DNA from: Drosophila miranda
Lineage: Eukaryota > Arthropoda > Insecta > Diptera > Drosophilidae
NCBI RefSeq assembly: GCF_003369915.1
Contig: NC_046676.1
Coordinates: 6,076,001-6,140,000, forward strand
Direction: 5' to 3'
Length of the DNA stretch: 64,000 nt
Part shown: positions 42,801 to 52,665 of the stretch, in pieces
Numbering within the stretch: the stretch's first letter is position 1
Layout: each line of letters starts with the position of its first letter
Position numbers and translations under genes: made by a program
The notes under the pieces: model-generated
What the model saw: the letters and a program-made list of their open reading frames with translations, nothing else
What the model was told of the DNA's origin: nothing
Databases searched by the model: none

Positions 42801-44105
42801 ACATACAGGCACATCCATATGGTTGTATGTACCAGCGTGTGCTCAAAGATTCGAACGAACTAAGCTGTGTGGGGTAATATGGGGAGATCATCGGTATTTG
42901 TGAGTGTAGAGCGTATTTCAAACTGCACGTGTGTCTGTTTAATATTTAGAAATTATTATTTATAAACTCTGCCCAGTGACTAGTAGTATGTTAGTTCTTA
43001 GTTAGTTTGCTACACACAGGATTATTATGGATAACATTTTCGTAGGATTTTCAAAGGAGCCTAGTTCATTGCAAACTGGCAAAAAACCTCTTTAATTTAA
43101 CAAATATACAAAACTACACCATGCCTTTTTGAAATTACGACATCCAAATATAGGTGGCTCTCATATTTATCTAAACATGAACATTGTTTTACTGTACTGC
43201 AGATAGCATCCCCGAACAATCGAACAATTGAAAGAGTATGCACGTTCCGGATATTTCTGCTTTTTTCTTCTAGTTTCAGCAGAGACTGCCAGCCGTCATT
43301 TAGCCGCTTAAAATAGTCTTGTAATGCCTTTATGGCCTCTCAAAAAGTTGGCAAGAGCGCAATCGCTCTCCGCACATGTTCTTTTCTGTATTATATCCGC
43401 CTTTTGCAGCACCTATAACGATATTTCAGAGAGCATACATAAATATGCATTTGTCTACTATTTTACCTTTCAATATACATACGTATGTACATATACATAT
43501 ATGGACACTATTTTTTAAACTACCTGAATAACTTAAAGATATAAATATGCAATCAGGGTCACGGCTCCGGTGCTCCAGTTGTAAGCTGAATCTGATGAGG
43601 ATCCAAAAAAGTGAATTAATTCAATCACAATTATCTTGTAATTATCGGAACATTTTTTGAATGGTATTCATATTAGTATTACCATTTATACCAGCCCAAC
43701 AACTTGCTTATTCTAAAAGTTTTATATTTTAAAGTAGGTATTTGCTCAGATTGTACAATTTTCTAATATCTGAATAGAATATAAATATTTTATGCATTCA
43801 GAAATGATGATATTCATATTCTAGAAAATTTATTTAGTATTCTTTGACTCAAAAAGATTACAATTGTGTTGTGTTATGTAACAATTGCATTCGTAGTTTG
43901 CTTTGTGTGAGTAACTCCGACAAATAAAAGCAATCCTTCCCCAAGATGTGGATTTCCGCCTATAAATATATTCATTGTAAATGCACATTATTCCAATAAA
44001 TAATAATACATTTTTTTGTTTTACAAATACACACATATATTTACATTTAAAAATATATGTATACACACCTTCACTGTAACTGTAAGGTCTGGTCTACATT
44101 GTAGG
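39878..44105. other. Microsatellite-rich SERCA upstream region
   Basis: 4.2 kb upstream of SERCA, then the 3' flank of UTP25. Contains ATGTAYATA runs at 40020-40160, 41190-41280 (including a TA run at 41228-41244), 41380-41450, 42240-42260 and 42770-42830. A GGTAC run is at about 42266-42280. I found no convincing coding exon. It probably contains non-coding SERCA leader exons and regulatory DNA, which I could not delimit. Confidence 0.45.
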
Positions 44106-46305
44106 TTACTTCGTCTTGGTCGAAAAGAGGTAGGAATCTTTTTTTCCGGTGCTCAATTTAAGTGCATTTTCGCTTCCAACAATGTTGCTCAAACTGAGAA
44201 GGTCATACTTTGAATAAAGTATATTGACACTCATTTCATCTCCAAAGCCATCTCGCGGGTTCTGGTTGGATTCGAGCATCAAATTGATTAGCTCTGAGTA
44301 AAAGTGCGGAAAGTTGGGCGGTTGGTACATAATTAAATTTCGAATACCCTTGATTCGGGTACGTCGGAAGAAGTGAGCCCTTTCTGAATAAAGCAGAACA
44401 GACGCTCCGCTATGGAAGAATATGTCTCTCGCCCGAGAAATTTTTTCCTTCTTGGTATATTCGCTTATCTGAACAAAACTGATCATATCAGTTTTGAACT
44501 GGTTGCGTATACGTACAAAATCGAAGTAGCTAGGCACGTACAACATACAATGTGAAAAGCCGGGCTTACTAAACTGTGGCATAATGTGCTTGACAAAATG
44601 CTGAAAGCGATCATCAAATGTTGACTCCACATTGGTGCAGTTAATTCTGCGGAAAACTTGTTGAATTGGCGTAATAACATTTCGGATATCGCCATATTCA
44701 ACTAGATTTGTGATCCGCACTTTGCCTTGGTAGTTTTGGCATTTACTATTGACCACTGCCCGAAATTCGGGAAGTTCGTGAGATGAAAAAAACAGGGTTT
44801 GGCGGTAGAAGCTAGAAGCTCCGCTTAGACACCAAGTTCGAACCCTTTGGCAATTTGTGTCCGGCAGGTTCTGCGGTTGCAGATGAAGGTGGTCTAACGA
44901 GTGAAGAAGATTTTCCCAGTTCTGGGCTAAGAAAAGCTCCGCTTGGTCGATTATAAGTAATTCAATCGAATTCAAGAAGTCAAAGTCACTGTCCTTGTCC
45001 GTGACAAGCATGCGTAGTCCTAGTGGAGAAGCAATAAGTATGTCTGAAGAGTTCATGTCAGAAAAAAGTGAAACGGACTTCTTTGTAAAACGCATTCCAA
45101 TTTTAAAGTTGTCATCTGTGTTTCCACTGAAAGTTTGCTCATAATCATATGGTTTTGGGTTTGTTTTGGGGAAATATATCGTGTTTCCCGAGTAGTCTTG
45201 AAGGAACCGCTCATAATTTGTCATTGAATTTTTCCTGGTTTGATCTGCAAGTAAAAGATAAATTATTTGCTTTCGTCTTCAACTTACAGTTCTTACCATC
45301 TTGACTGCCAAATAGTAAGTCTCCGATAAACTTCACTATCTTCAAAGCCGACTCTCTGAAGGGAACTATAAAGAGCACCTTCATACGCTTTAGTCCTTGG
45401 TCTCTAAATGTCTCCGGAATAGAAATTTCATTCGGAGACAACTTCAGTGACTTGGCGAGTGCTGCCACTTTCTCGTTATTACGCAGTATCAGAGATCTGA
45501 CCTTTAGCATATGGTTCAGCGCGTGCAGGCAGTACATGTACCGGATCTCTTCGGCATTGCTGTGTGTTCGGTACGGATAGTACAGGTCCTGATAGTTATT
45601 TACAATATGAAAGAGTTCCGACTGTAGCGCAGAAAGCGGAAACGCTACCTTTGCGCTTATGGACATTTTGACTTCTAATTTTTGCAGATCAGAAGAGCTG
45701 GAAATGCTACTCGGTGGACTGCAGTCGGGGTTATGTGCGTTTAAATCTAGCCGAGGAATCTCAAACTTTAAATTTCCCACTGCCGGCCAACTGCTCTTAA
45801 TCAATGTGGTATCCGTTCGCGAGATCAAATCGCTGATATTGTCTTCAGATAGGTCGAAATCAAATCGCTTTGAAAACGAATTGTATGAATCGTCATTTGA
45901 TTGGACAGGACTTTTGCTCTGTTTCTCAACGGTTTTTACTGGTGCAGGCACAAAGGCGGCTTCGCTCTCGTTTGGCATGATAAAGCCTGAAAAAACGATT
46001 CATGGTCAAGGAAAGTGGTATTGAGATTAAATACTTGGTTACATACCTGTTGGTACATTGCTGTATCCATTCACAAGCTGCTCATAGAATCCAGTTTCGT
46101 CAGCTGGGGCTTGTAATTCTGACAGGAGATCTGCTCCAGGCTCAAAAGAATTCCCTGTCAGGGCTGGGAGTCGTTCCTTTCTGTGCGATTCCTCCATTTG
46201 CTTGCTTCTCTGAATGTAGCTATAGTTTTTCGAAAATTTCTCATTCTTGCGAACGGGGGCCTTACCGTAAGGCTTTGCTTTATGTTTCGAGTGTTTCGGC
46301 TTCAT
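44106..46305 (-). CDS. UTP25 / DIEXF-type small-subunit processome protein
   Basis: Exons 46305-46047, 45986-45297 and 45244-44106 join in frame to 695 aa. UTP25 (digestive organ expansion factor, DEF) is a nucleolar DEAD-like protein needed for 18S rRNA maturation. The basic N-terminus MKPKHSKHKAKPYGKAPVRK fits nucleolar targeting, and an acidic linker follows. The helicase-like core starts near YYPYRTHSNAEEIRYMYCLHALNH, with a conserved MKVLFIVPFRESALKIVKFI block. SSDILIASPLGLRML and LLIIDQAELFLAQNWENL replace the canonical DEAD motif (here DQAE). The second lobe has GFSHCMLYVPSYFDFVRIRN and LLYSERAHFFRRTRIKGIRNLIMYQPPNFPHFYSE. Loss of the catalytic DEAD residues is normal for the family, which is a pseudo-helicase. 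It faces Taldo across 2.5 kb of repeat. Confidence 0.9.
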
Positions 46306-46349
46306 GTTAAAAATTTAATTAAAAACACGCACGTGCGATGATGATAAAC

Positions 46350-46885
46350 ATTCCATGCACACATACCCTGGGGGAAATGGATGTTATAGAACTGAGAAAA
46401 TGTTTGTCTTCCAGGGCTCAGTAGGTATCAGGATCGACATAAATATATACAAGATACTAATAATGTACTTGAATATGTCTAAAGAATATCAATTTGAGAA
46501 AAGGTCTTGATAAATTACGTTTGATCTTCATATAAAATTAGCGAAATAGGGTGTACAAAGGCCTATACACGCATCATGTCTTCAAATACCAGCAACTTTG
46601 AGACTGTTTTTTTTTTTTGTTGAACTATTTTGTTTAAACCTTGTTTTAGTCAAAATACAATAAAAGCAAGGACTAAAAACTAACCAATTGTGTAGAAAAT
46701 TTATTCATCAATGGGCTAAAATTATGTGGGCATGGCTAAATGTGCTATATATATAGTAATATCCCACGGAATATTAAAAACGAGGAATATGTAAAATAGA
46801 ACTTGAATTCGTCAGTATATTTACGGTATATTTTGAAAATGAGGCGGTATATTTTGGTATATTTCTGAGGGTCGGACGGTATATT
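46350..46885 (+). repeat. Full-length promoter repeat copy 6 (reference copy)
   Basis: Best complete example. It runs from CATACCCTGGGGGAAATGG through TTTGTCTTCCAGGGCTCAG, GATACTAATAATGTACTTG, ATCAATTTGAGAAAAGGTC, GGCCTATACACGCATCATG, CCTTGTTTTAGTCAAAATAC and GCAAGGACTAAAAACTAACC. It continues through TTATTCATCAATGGGC, GTGGGCATGGCTAAATG and AACGAGGAATATGTAAAATAG to TTCGTCAGTATATTTACGG (motif 6 at 46811-46822), and ends in GGTATATTT repeats and CTGAGGGTCGG. About 535 bp, AT-rich, with no coding capacity seen and no terminal inverted repeat obvious. Confidence 0.85.
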
Positions 46886-46924
46886 TTATCCGATAAATCT
46901 GAACAGGCAGGTAGTGATGTAAGT

Positions 46925-47180
46925 TTGAATTAAAACATCGATGTCGATGTCCATCGATGTTGTCAAAATCAAACATCGATGTTGGATTGATACATCGGAT
47001 TTATTGTTGCTGCTTACAGAAGACAAATACGCAATGATATGAAATTAAACTACCGATGTTTTGCAAAACATCGATACATCACTCAACATCGGTTGCAGCA
47101 AAAACATCGGAAAACATCAGTAAACATCGGCAGAAAAACATCGATGCTCGATGCATCGATGGGTTCTTACATCACTATCA
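46925..47180. repeat. ACATCGATG-rich block between repeat copies
   Basis: About a dozen ACATCG/CATCGATG elements in 250 bp, on both strands (for example AACATCGATGTCGATGTCC and CATCGATGCTCGATGCATCG). It ends at ACATCACTATCACTCTAG, which resembles Ohler motif 7 (KNNCAKCNCTRNY). The elements are related to, but not identical with, the DRE (TATCGATA). It sits directly behind the 3' end of copy 6. Confidence 0.6.
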
Positions 47181-47204
47181 CTCTAGTTCAAAAAACATCG
47201 CTGA

Positions 47205-47345
47205 CATTAATTTAATTTTCAATTTTATATAGAAATCAAATAAATGCAAGTATTTCGAATAGGCCAATCATGTATAGAATTGATTCAACAATCGTATAAA
47301 ATTAAGTGGGCATGGCTAAATGTTCCATATAGATAGTATTATTCA
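47205..47345 (+). repeat. Promoter repeat copy 7, partial
   Basis: Contains AATAAATGCAAGTATTTCG, AATAGGCCAATCATGTATAG, TTGATTCAACAATCGTATAA and GTGGGCATGGCTAAATGTTCC, then breaks off at AACGGAACAAAGAATTGG. Nearly the same breakpoint occurs in copy 9, suggesting a shared sub-type. Confidence 0.75.
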
Positions 47346-47384
47346 ACGGAACAAAGAATTGGTCGTATTTTAATCGAATTTGAA

Positions 47385-47710
47385 TTCGCCGCAGTTCGCC
47401 GCAGTTTCGCTTTAGCAACAATGAGTCTCGTTCCATAAACAATGTTGCACATTCCATACACACTGTTGCGGCAACATTTACTTGAAAACCGTATTTTAGT
47501 CAAAATACAATAAAAGCAAGGACTAAAAACTAACCAATTGTGTAGAAAATTGATTCATTAATTATAAAATTATGTGGGCATAGATAAAGGCCCGGTTGAC
47601 AACATTTAAATCCTTGTCGCTCACATTCAAAAAAGTTCGATTTGGCGCGCTACACTCGGTATATTTTTCAGATGAGACCGTATATTTCGGTGCTGTTCTG
47701 AGGGTCATAC
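47385..47710 (+). repeat. Promoter repeat copy 8 with an extra 5' module
   Basis: Begins with a CGCCGCAGTTTCGC module holding GCAACAATGAGTCTCGTTCC and the dyad GTTGCGGCAAC. It then continues directly into TTTTAGTCAAAATACAATAA, GCAAGGACTAAAAACTAACC and GTGGGCATAG, skipping the CATACCCTGGG module. It ends in GGTATATTTTTCAG and CTGAGGGTCATACTG. Confidence 0.75.
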
Positions 47711-47749
47711 TGTAGATATACTGGTTTTCGCCGCGTTACCATGGTATTT

Positions 47750-48050
47750 TTGTCAATTTCATCAATCTATTAATTTAATTTTCAATGTTATATAAAAATC
47801 CAATAAATGCAAGTATTTCGAATAGGCCAATCATGTATAGAATTGATTCATCAATCGTACAAAAATGAGTGGGCATGGCTAAATATTCCATATAGATAGT
47901 ATTATTCAACGGAACAAAGAATTGGTCGTTTTTTGAATCGAATTTGAGTTCGCCGCAGTTCGCTTTAGCAACAATGAGTCTCGTTCCATACACAATGTTG
48001 CACATTCCATACACACTGTTGCGGCAACATTTACTTGAAACCCGTTTTTT
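47750..48050 (+). repeat. Promoter repeat copy 9 with the CGCCGCAG module
   Basis: Same truncated core as copy 7 (AGGCCAATCATGTATAGAAT, GTGGGCATGGCTAAATATTCC, AACGGAACAAAGAATTGG). It is followed by the CGCCGCAG module and the GTTGCGGCAAC dyad seen in copy 8. Copies 7-8 and 9-10 thus look like a duplicated pair with a period of about 550 bp. Confidence 0.75.
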
Positions 48051-48170
48051 AGTCAAAATAAATTACATTAAGGTAATTAAAAGAAGCAATCTTGTAGAAA
48101 ATGCATTTATCTATGGGATAAAGCTAAGTGGGCATCTATAGCTTGAAATATAGGCAATACCCGATTCGCC
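48040..48170 (+). repeat. Promoter repeat copy 10, degenerate
   Basis: Contains CCGTTTTTTAGTCAAAATAA, CTTGTAGAAAATGCATTTATC, GGGATAAAGCTAAGTGGGCA and ATAGCTTGAAATATAGGC. It resembles copy 12 at 51840-52140 more than the reference copy. Another CGCCGCAGTTTCGC module follows. Confidence 0.65.
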
Positions 48171-48219
48171 GCAGTTTCGCTTTTGCAACAATGAGTCTCA
48201 TTCCATACACAAACATGTT

Positions 48220-48740
48220 GCTAATTCCATGCACACATACCCTGGGGGAAATGAATGTTATAGAGTTGTGAATACGTTTGTCTTCCAAGGCTCAGGATCG
48301 AGATAAATATATACAAGATACTAATAATGTACTTGAATATGTCTAAAGAATATCAATTTGAGAAAAGGTGTTTATAAATCACGTTTAATCTTCATATAAA
48401 ATTAGCAAAATAGGGTGTACAAAGGCCTATACACGCATCATGTCTTCAAATACCAGAAACATTGCGACTATTTTTATTGTTAAACTATTTTGTTTAAACC
48501 TTGTTTTAGTCAAAATGCAATAAAAGCAAGGACTAAAAACTAACCAATCATGTATAGAATTGATTCATCAATCGTATAAAATTGAGTGGGCATGGTTAAA
48601 TGTTCTATATAGATAGTAATATTCAACAGAAGAAAGAAAACGAGGAATATGTAAAATATAACTTGAATTCGTCAGTATATTTACGGTATATTTTGAAAAT
48701 GAGGCGGTATGTTATGGTATATTTCTGAGGGTCCAGCAGC
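48220..48740 (+). repeat. Full-length promoter repeat copy 11, directly upstream of Taldo
   Basis: Collinear with copy 6 from CATACCCTGGGGGAAATGAA to CTGAGGGTCC. It keeps motif 6 (GTCAGTATATTT, 48671-48682) and the GGTATATTTCTGAGGGTC end. It lies only about 50 bp above the Taldo start codon and points in the same direction. Confidence 0.85.
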
Positions 48741-48787
48741 GGCAGACATCGTCGGAATTTGTTAATAATTTTTATATTTTTTTTGGA

Positions 48788-50711
48788 ATGGGAAGCGATC
48801 GCACGTCGAAAAAGCTAAAGATGTCGGTTCTACAACAACTTAAACAAGTGACCACAATAGTGGCTGACACCGGCGACTTTGAAGGTACATATATAAGGTT
48901 CATATATAAGTTTTTTTGTTATATCGGGATTGCAAAAAGTTAATTTAAAGCTAAGTTTGATCTGGAATATACACACACACATACATACATAAAAAAGCTG
49001 AAACATGCTTTCTAAGGTAAATGTATGTATGAATGTATGCTGTATGTACAGGTTCAATGATAGTCATGTACGTACGTACATGAAAAAATCTCTTTATTCG
49101 AGTTTTTGTTATCTTCGATAGGTTTTGTTTTCATTTTTGTACTTTGCATTTAAAAAAAAAAAGTACATTTTACGTCATTTTGCGACATGACCTTCACTTT
49201 AACCCCACGTTTCCACACGCCAAGTGACCTTAGAATAACCAGGCGTCTACACACGTGACCTTAAAATGACCTTGCGTCTAGACACGTTTTTTAAATTTGA
49301 ATTTTTTTTTGACACAGGTTCTTTTTTTTACAAATCCGGAATAATTCCGGAAAACAGGCCCACAGCTTCGCCGTTATAAATATATTATTTTATTTTTTAA
49401 AAACCAGCTGATTTTTTTTGATTTTATTTTTGTTTACAAAAATTTTTCCAAAATTACAATGTCAAAAGAAAAACAAGACTCAGAGTTGCCACGTCGCTGG
49501 TGGTTTTTCTGACAGGGTGGTACCACTGTGAAACTAGTGGAACTAGTTCGTTGCTAATGTGTTTAATTTTATTTCTTATTTGAAATCAAATCAAATATCG
49601 AAGCGCGACTGATAAGTCTGATGCAATGTGGGCGTTGTTTGGGTTTACACGGCAATGACTTTGCTCAAACTGGTTTACAGGGTCGTTCTACAGCGGCAGT
49701 CCGAAAAGTGCAATAATATGTTTCTTCTAAACATTCTATTTTATTTATAGCCATCAATATCTACAAGCCAACGGATGCCACGACAAATCCTTCTCTTATT
49801 TTGTCGGCGTCGTCCATGGAGCGATACCAGCCCTTGGTACAGAAGGCAGTGGATTATGGAAAGAGCCAAAAAGGGTATAATTGAATACTTTATTGCTTAT
49901 GATTTGATTTCCCCAAATTCTGCTGTCTATCATCAGTTCGTTGAATGATCAAGTTTCCGAGGCAATGGACTATTTGTGCGTGCTGTTTGGAACCGAGATT
50001 CTGAAGGTTGTTCCTGGAAGGGTGTCTACCGAAATAGACGCCCGACTGTCATTCGACACAAAGAACAGTGTGGAGAAGGCATTGAAGCTGATCAAGCTGT
50101 ACAAATCCCTTGGCATAGACAAGGACCGAATTCTGATAAAGTTGGCATCCACTTGGGAAGGAATCAAGGCGGCCGAGATTTTGGAAAACGAGCATGGTGT
50201 TCACTGCAATCTGACCCTTCTCTTCTCATTCGCACAGGCAGTGGCGTGCGCGGAGGCCAAAGTCACTTTAATCTCCCCTTTTGTGGGCCGGATATTGGAT
50301 TGGTATGTGGCCAACACAGATAACAAGAAATTCGAGGCCTTAAAGGACCCAGGTGTGGTTTCGGTTACGAAAATCTACAATTACTATAAGAAGTACGATT
50401 ACGAAACCCTGGTTATGGGGGCTTCATTCCGGAATGTGGGCGAAATCAAAGCGTTGGCTGGATGTGATTTGCTGACTATTAGCCCGTCGCTGCTGAAGGA
50501 ACTAGAGAACGAGACAGATTCGGTGACAACATATTTGTCGGTGGACAATGCAAAGGTGCAGGACATCGAAAAGATTTCCGTGGACGAGAGTAAATTTCGC
50601 TGGTTACTCAATGAAGATGCGATGGCAACTGATAAACTTTCGGAGGGCATTCGAAAGTTTGCAGTGGACACAGTTAAGCTGGAGAATTTGATCAAAAGTT
50701 ACTTTAAATAA
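48788..50711 (+). CDS. Taldo: Transaldolase
   Basis: Non-oxidative pentose-phosphate enzyme transferring dihydroxyacetone between sedoheptulose-7-P and glyceraldehyde-3-P in the cytosol. Exons 48788-48884, 49751-49874 and 49937-50711 join in frame to 331 aa, the class I length. The start [20 protein letters not shown] was preferred over the internal Met because human TALDO1 has a similar basic N-terminal extension. Motifs: [44 protein letters not shown] and the Schiff-base lysine segment [35 protein letters not shown] and the substrate-site [11 protein letters not shown] also match. The 866-bp first intron holds a cluster of AAGGTCA half-sites. The promoter appears to be built from repeat copy 11. 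AATAAA at 50817-50822. Confidence 0.96.
49188..49273. promoter_or_regulatory. Cluster of four AAGGTCA nuclear-receptor half-sites in Taldo intron 1
   Basis: TGACCTT occurs at 49188-49194, 49225-49231, 49256-49262 and 49267-49273. Read on the minus strand all four are extended half-sites of xnAAGGTCA form (TGAAGGTCA, CTAAGGTCA, TTAAGGTCA, GCAAGGTCA). That is the monomer site type used by ERR and FTZ-F1. The flanking CGTCTACACACGTGACCTT and GCGTCTAGACACG show that the sites lie in a small degenerate repeat. Confidence 0.55.
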
Positions 50712-51170
50712 GCCTTGGGCTTTTTCCGGTACCAGTTTCAAACCACGTGAAAGTTTTGTAATCGGTGGAGGATAAAACATTTAAAATATCTTTCAAAAAA
50801 CATAATTTTGTACTTGAATAAAAATTAAAGTTTAGAAATTTATGTTTTGACGACAGACTTTAAATTAGAATAAAGTTAGTTTGAGGTTGTCGCTGACTGT
50901 GAAATGTAATTTCTCGATAGTGCTTTCTCTTTATAGAATTTTTTGTATGGCCTTAAAATGAAACTCGCCCGCTCAAAAAATCATTCGAGTTTGGGGTGGG
51001 CTGGCAACCGATGAATGACGATGACTGATACGATTATTAAGTTAAAAAAGAGCACTATTGAGAAATGACGTTAAAAGTGTGACCGTACCGCCACCAAACA
51101 TACCATCCAGTGGCTCTCAAACTGTCGCTCTCAAAACTCTCAGCACAGTCAAGGCACAAAATAACCGGCA
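50712..51170. other. Taldo 3' flank and possible small-gene promoter
   Basis: The Taldo polyadenylation region is followed by about 300 bp with no coding signal. A motif-1-like GTGTGACCG lies at about 51077-51086 (minus-strand CGGTCACAC), followed by CT-rich sequence. Confidence 0.35.
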
Positions 51171-51224
51171 TGGCTAAATCAAGAAATTCTATGGGACATT
51201 TTTATCATCAAACCCCAGGCTCCA

Positions 51225-51395
51225 ATGAAGGCAGAAACTATTAATGTCTCTCTTTTAAGGCTATCAGAACGAAATTATTTACTTTATCGTCGCCTCATGG
51301 AGACCAAGAATGAGTATCGGGATCAGGATTTATACAGGAATCTAATCACGTCTAAGCGTCCAAGACATATCAATTTTAGAAAATGTATGTATTAA
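51225..51395 (+). CDS. Candidate small ORF, 56 aa, unrecognised
   Basis: ATG to TAA, 57 codons, reading MKAETINVSLLRLSERNYLL followed by YRRLMETKNEYRDQDLYRNL and a basic tail ending FRKCMY. The charged helical composition is unlike the AT-rich noise frames around it. An upstream 24-codon frame starts at 51170, and a motif-1-like element lies about 90 bp above that. I do not recognise a family. It could be a genuine short gene, the first exon of a longer one, or chance. Confidence 0.3.
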   Translation: MKAETINVSLLRLSERNYLLYRRLMETKNEYRDQDLYRNLITSKRPRHINFRKCMY

Positions 51396-51732
51396 TTACG
51401 TTTTAAAACGAATGTACAATACTGGCCAAAATAATAAGTACATGCTTATGAGCTTTCTTTCACGTCCTATAAAACTGTTCTTATAAACATAATAAAAAAT
51501 CAAATTTACTTTTAGTTTTCTAATCTACAACAGACTATAAAAATGTTTATCATAAGCATTTTTCATTTCAAATATTAGTTAGTTAGTTTAAATATGGATT
51601 TGATATTCACCTCATATAATACATATATCCATATAAACATATTTTTTTTAAATATACCGCCAAACCACGAACCGGCAAAACGGAACGACGCGATTTTTGC
51701 TTTCGGCCAATGAAAATTGTCAAAAATTAAAT

Positions 51733-51755
51733 GCAACATGTTGCTATAGCAACAT
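51733..51755. promoter_or_regulatory. Overlapping palindromes matching an RFX X-box
   Basis: GCAACATGTTGC (51733-51744) overlaps the perfect 18-bp palindrome ATGTTGCTATAGCAACAT (51738-51755). Inside it GTTGCTATAGCAAC (51740-51753) fits the X-box consensus RYYNYYATRRNRAC at every position. A further dyad ATGCTGC-A-GCAGCAT lies at 51799-51813. RFX binding is inferred from consensus only. Confidence 0.5.
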
Positions 51756-51839
51756 TTTTTCAGCCAATGAAATCGTCAACAATTTTCTCCAAAACATAAT
51801 GCTGCAGCAGCATGTTTTGCAATGCTTTTTTGCAACAAT

Positions 51840-52140
51840 GCATACCTAGGAAAGGATATTATAGAATTGAGAAAATGTTTGTCATCCCAGGCAACAAAAT
51901 TTAGTCGCTATTTCATTGTGTTCTTACAGAGACCATTGCTTAATCCATACAATTGCGGGCAACATTAACTTGCAAACCGTTTTTTAGTCCAAATACAATA
52001 CATAAAACTAATTAAAAGTAGTTAATTTTGTAAAAATTGTAATCATCGATGGGATAAAGCTAAGTGGGCAAAGCTTAAAACTCTATATAGCTTGTAATAT
52101 TCGACGGAATATCAAAATCGAAAATATTCTTTCGAATCCT
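51840..52140 (+). repeat. Promoter repeat copy 12, diverged
   Basis: Order: GCAACAATGCATACCTAGG, ATTATAGAATTGAGAAAATG, TTTGTCATCCCAGGCAAC, GGGCAACATTAACTTGCAAA and CCGTTTTTTAGTCCAAATAC. It continues with ATCATCGATGGGATAAAGC, AAGTGGGCAAAGC and AATATTCGACGGAATATC. It lacks the TATA-rich 3' arm. It links the GCAACA module, the CATACC module and the core in one copy. Confidence 0.7.
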
Positions 52141-52439
52141 TAACGGAGAACAATTAACCTATTATAAGCCTCCGAGTTCCCCCGGGTATTTCAATTTTCC
52201 ACCGAAAATAATGAAAACTTAATCATGTTAGCGCAGTTCAGGTGAAAGTTAGCGTTGTTATTTTTAATTTCAGATGAAAGATGGCCTGAATCTACAAGAA
52301 GAATTTACAATCGTAAATATTTTCTGCCATTTACTTAAAGAAGGTGAACTATTTGAATAGAGGGGGCTTAAGTGGGCTAAACTCGTGCTTTCATCATAAC
52401 GAGACGCTATATTGTTGTTGGAGAAAAAAAACAGCAATC

Positions 52440-52665
52440 GCCGTAGCAAGAAAATAAGTCAAGTATTTAAAACAAAACAGTCAAGCAGAAAATTGATTAA
52501 ATTATTGGATAAAATTATGTGGGCAGGACTGAGAGATCTACCTAGCTAGTAATAGTCGACGGAATATCAAAAACGAGCAATATGTATAATAAAACTTGAA
52601 TTCGTCGGTATATTTACTGTATATTCTTCAAATATGACGGTATTTTCCTGTATATTTCTGATTCT
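52440..52665 (+). repeat. Promoter repeat copy 13
   Basis: Core and 3' arm: GTCAAGCAGAAAATTGATTA, AAAATTATGTGGGCAGGAC, TAATAGTCGACGGAATATC, AAAAACGAGCAATATGTAT and TTCGTCGGTATATTTACTG (motif 6 at 52604-52615), then CTGTATATTTCTGATTCTG. It points toward Galphas. Confidence 0.75.
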
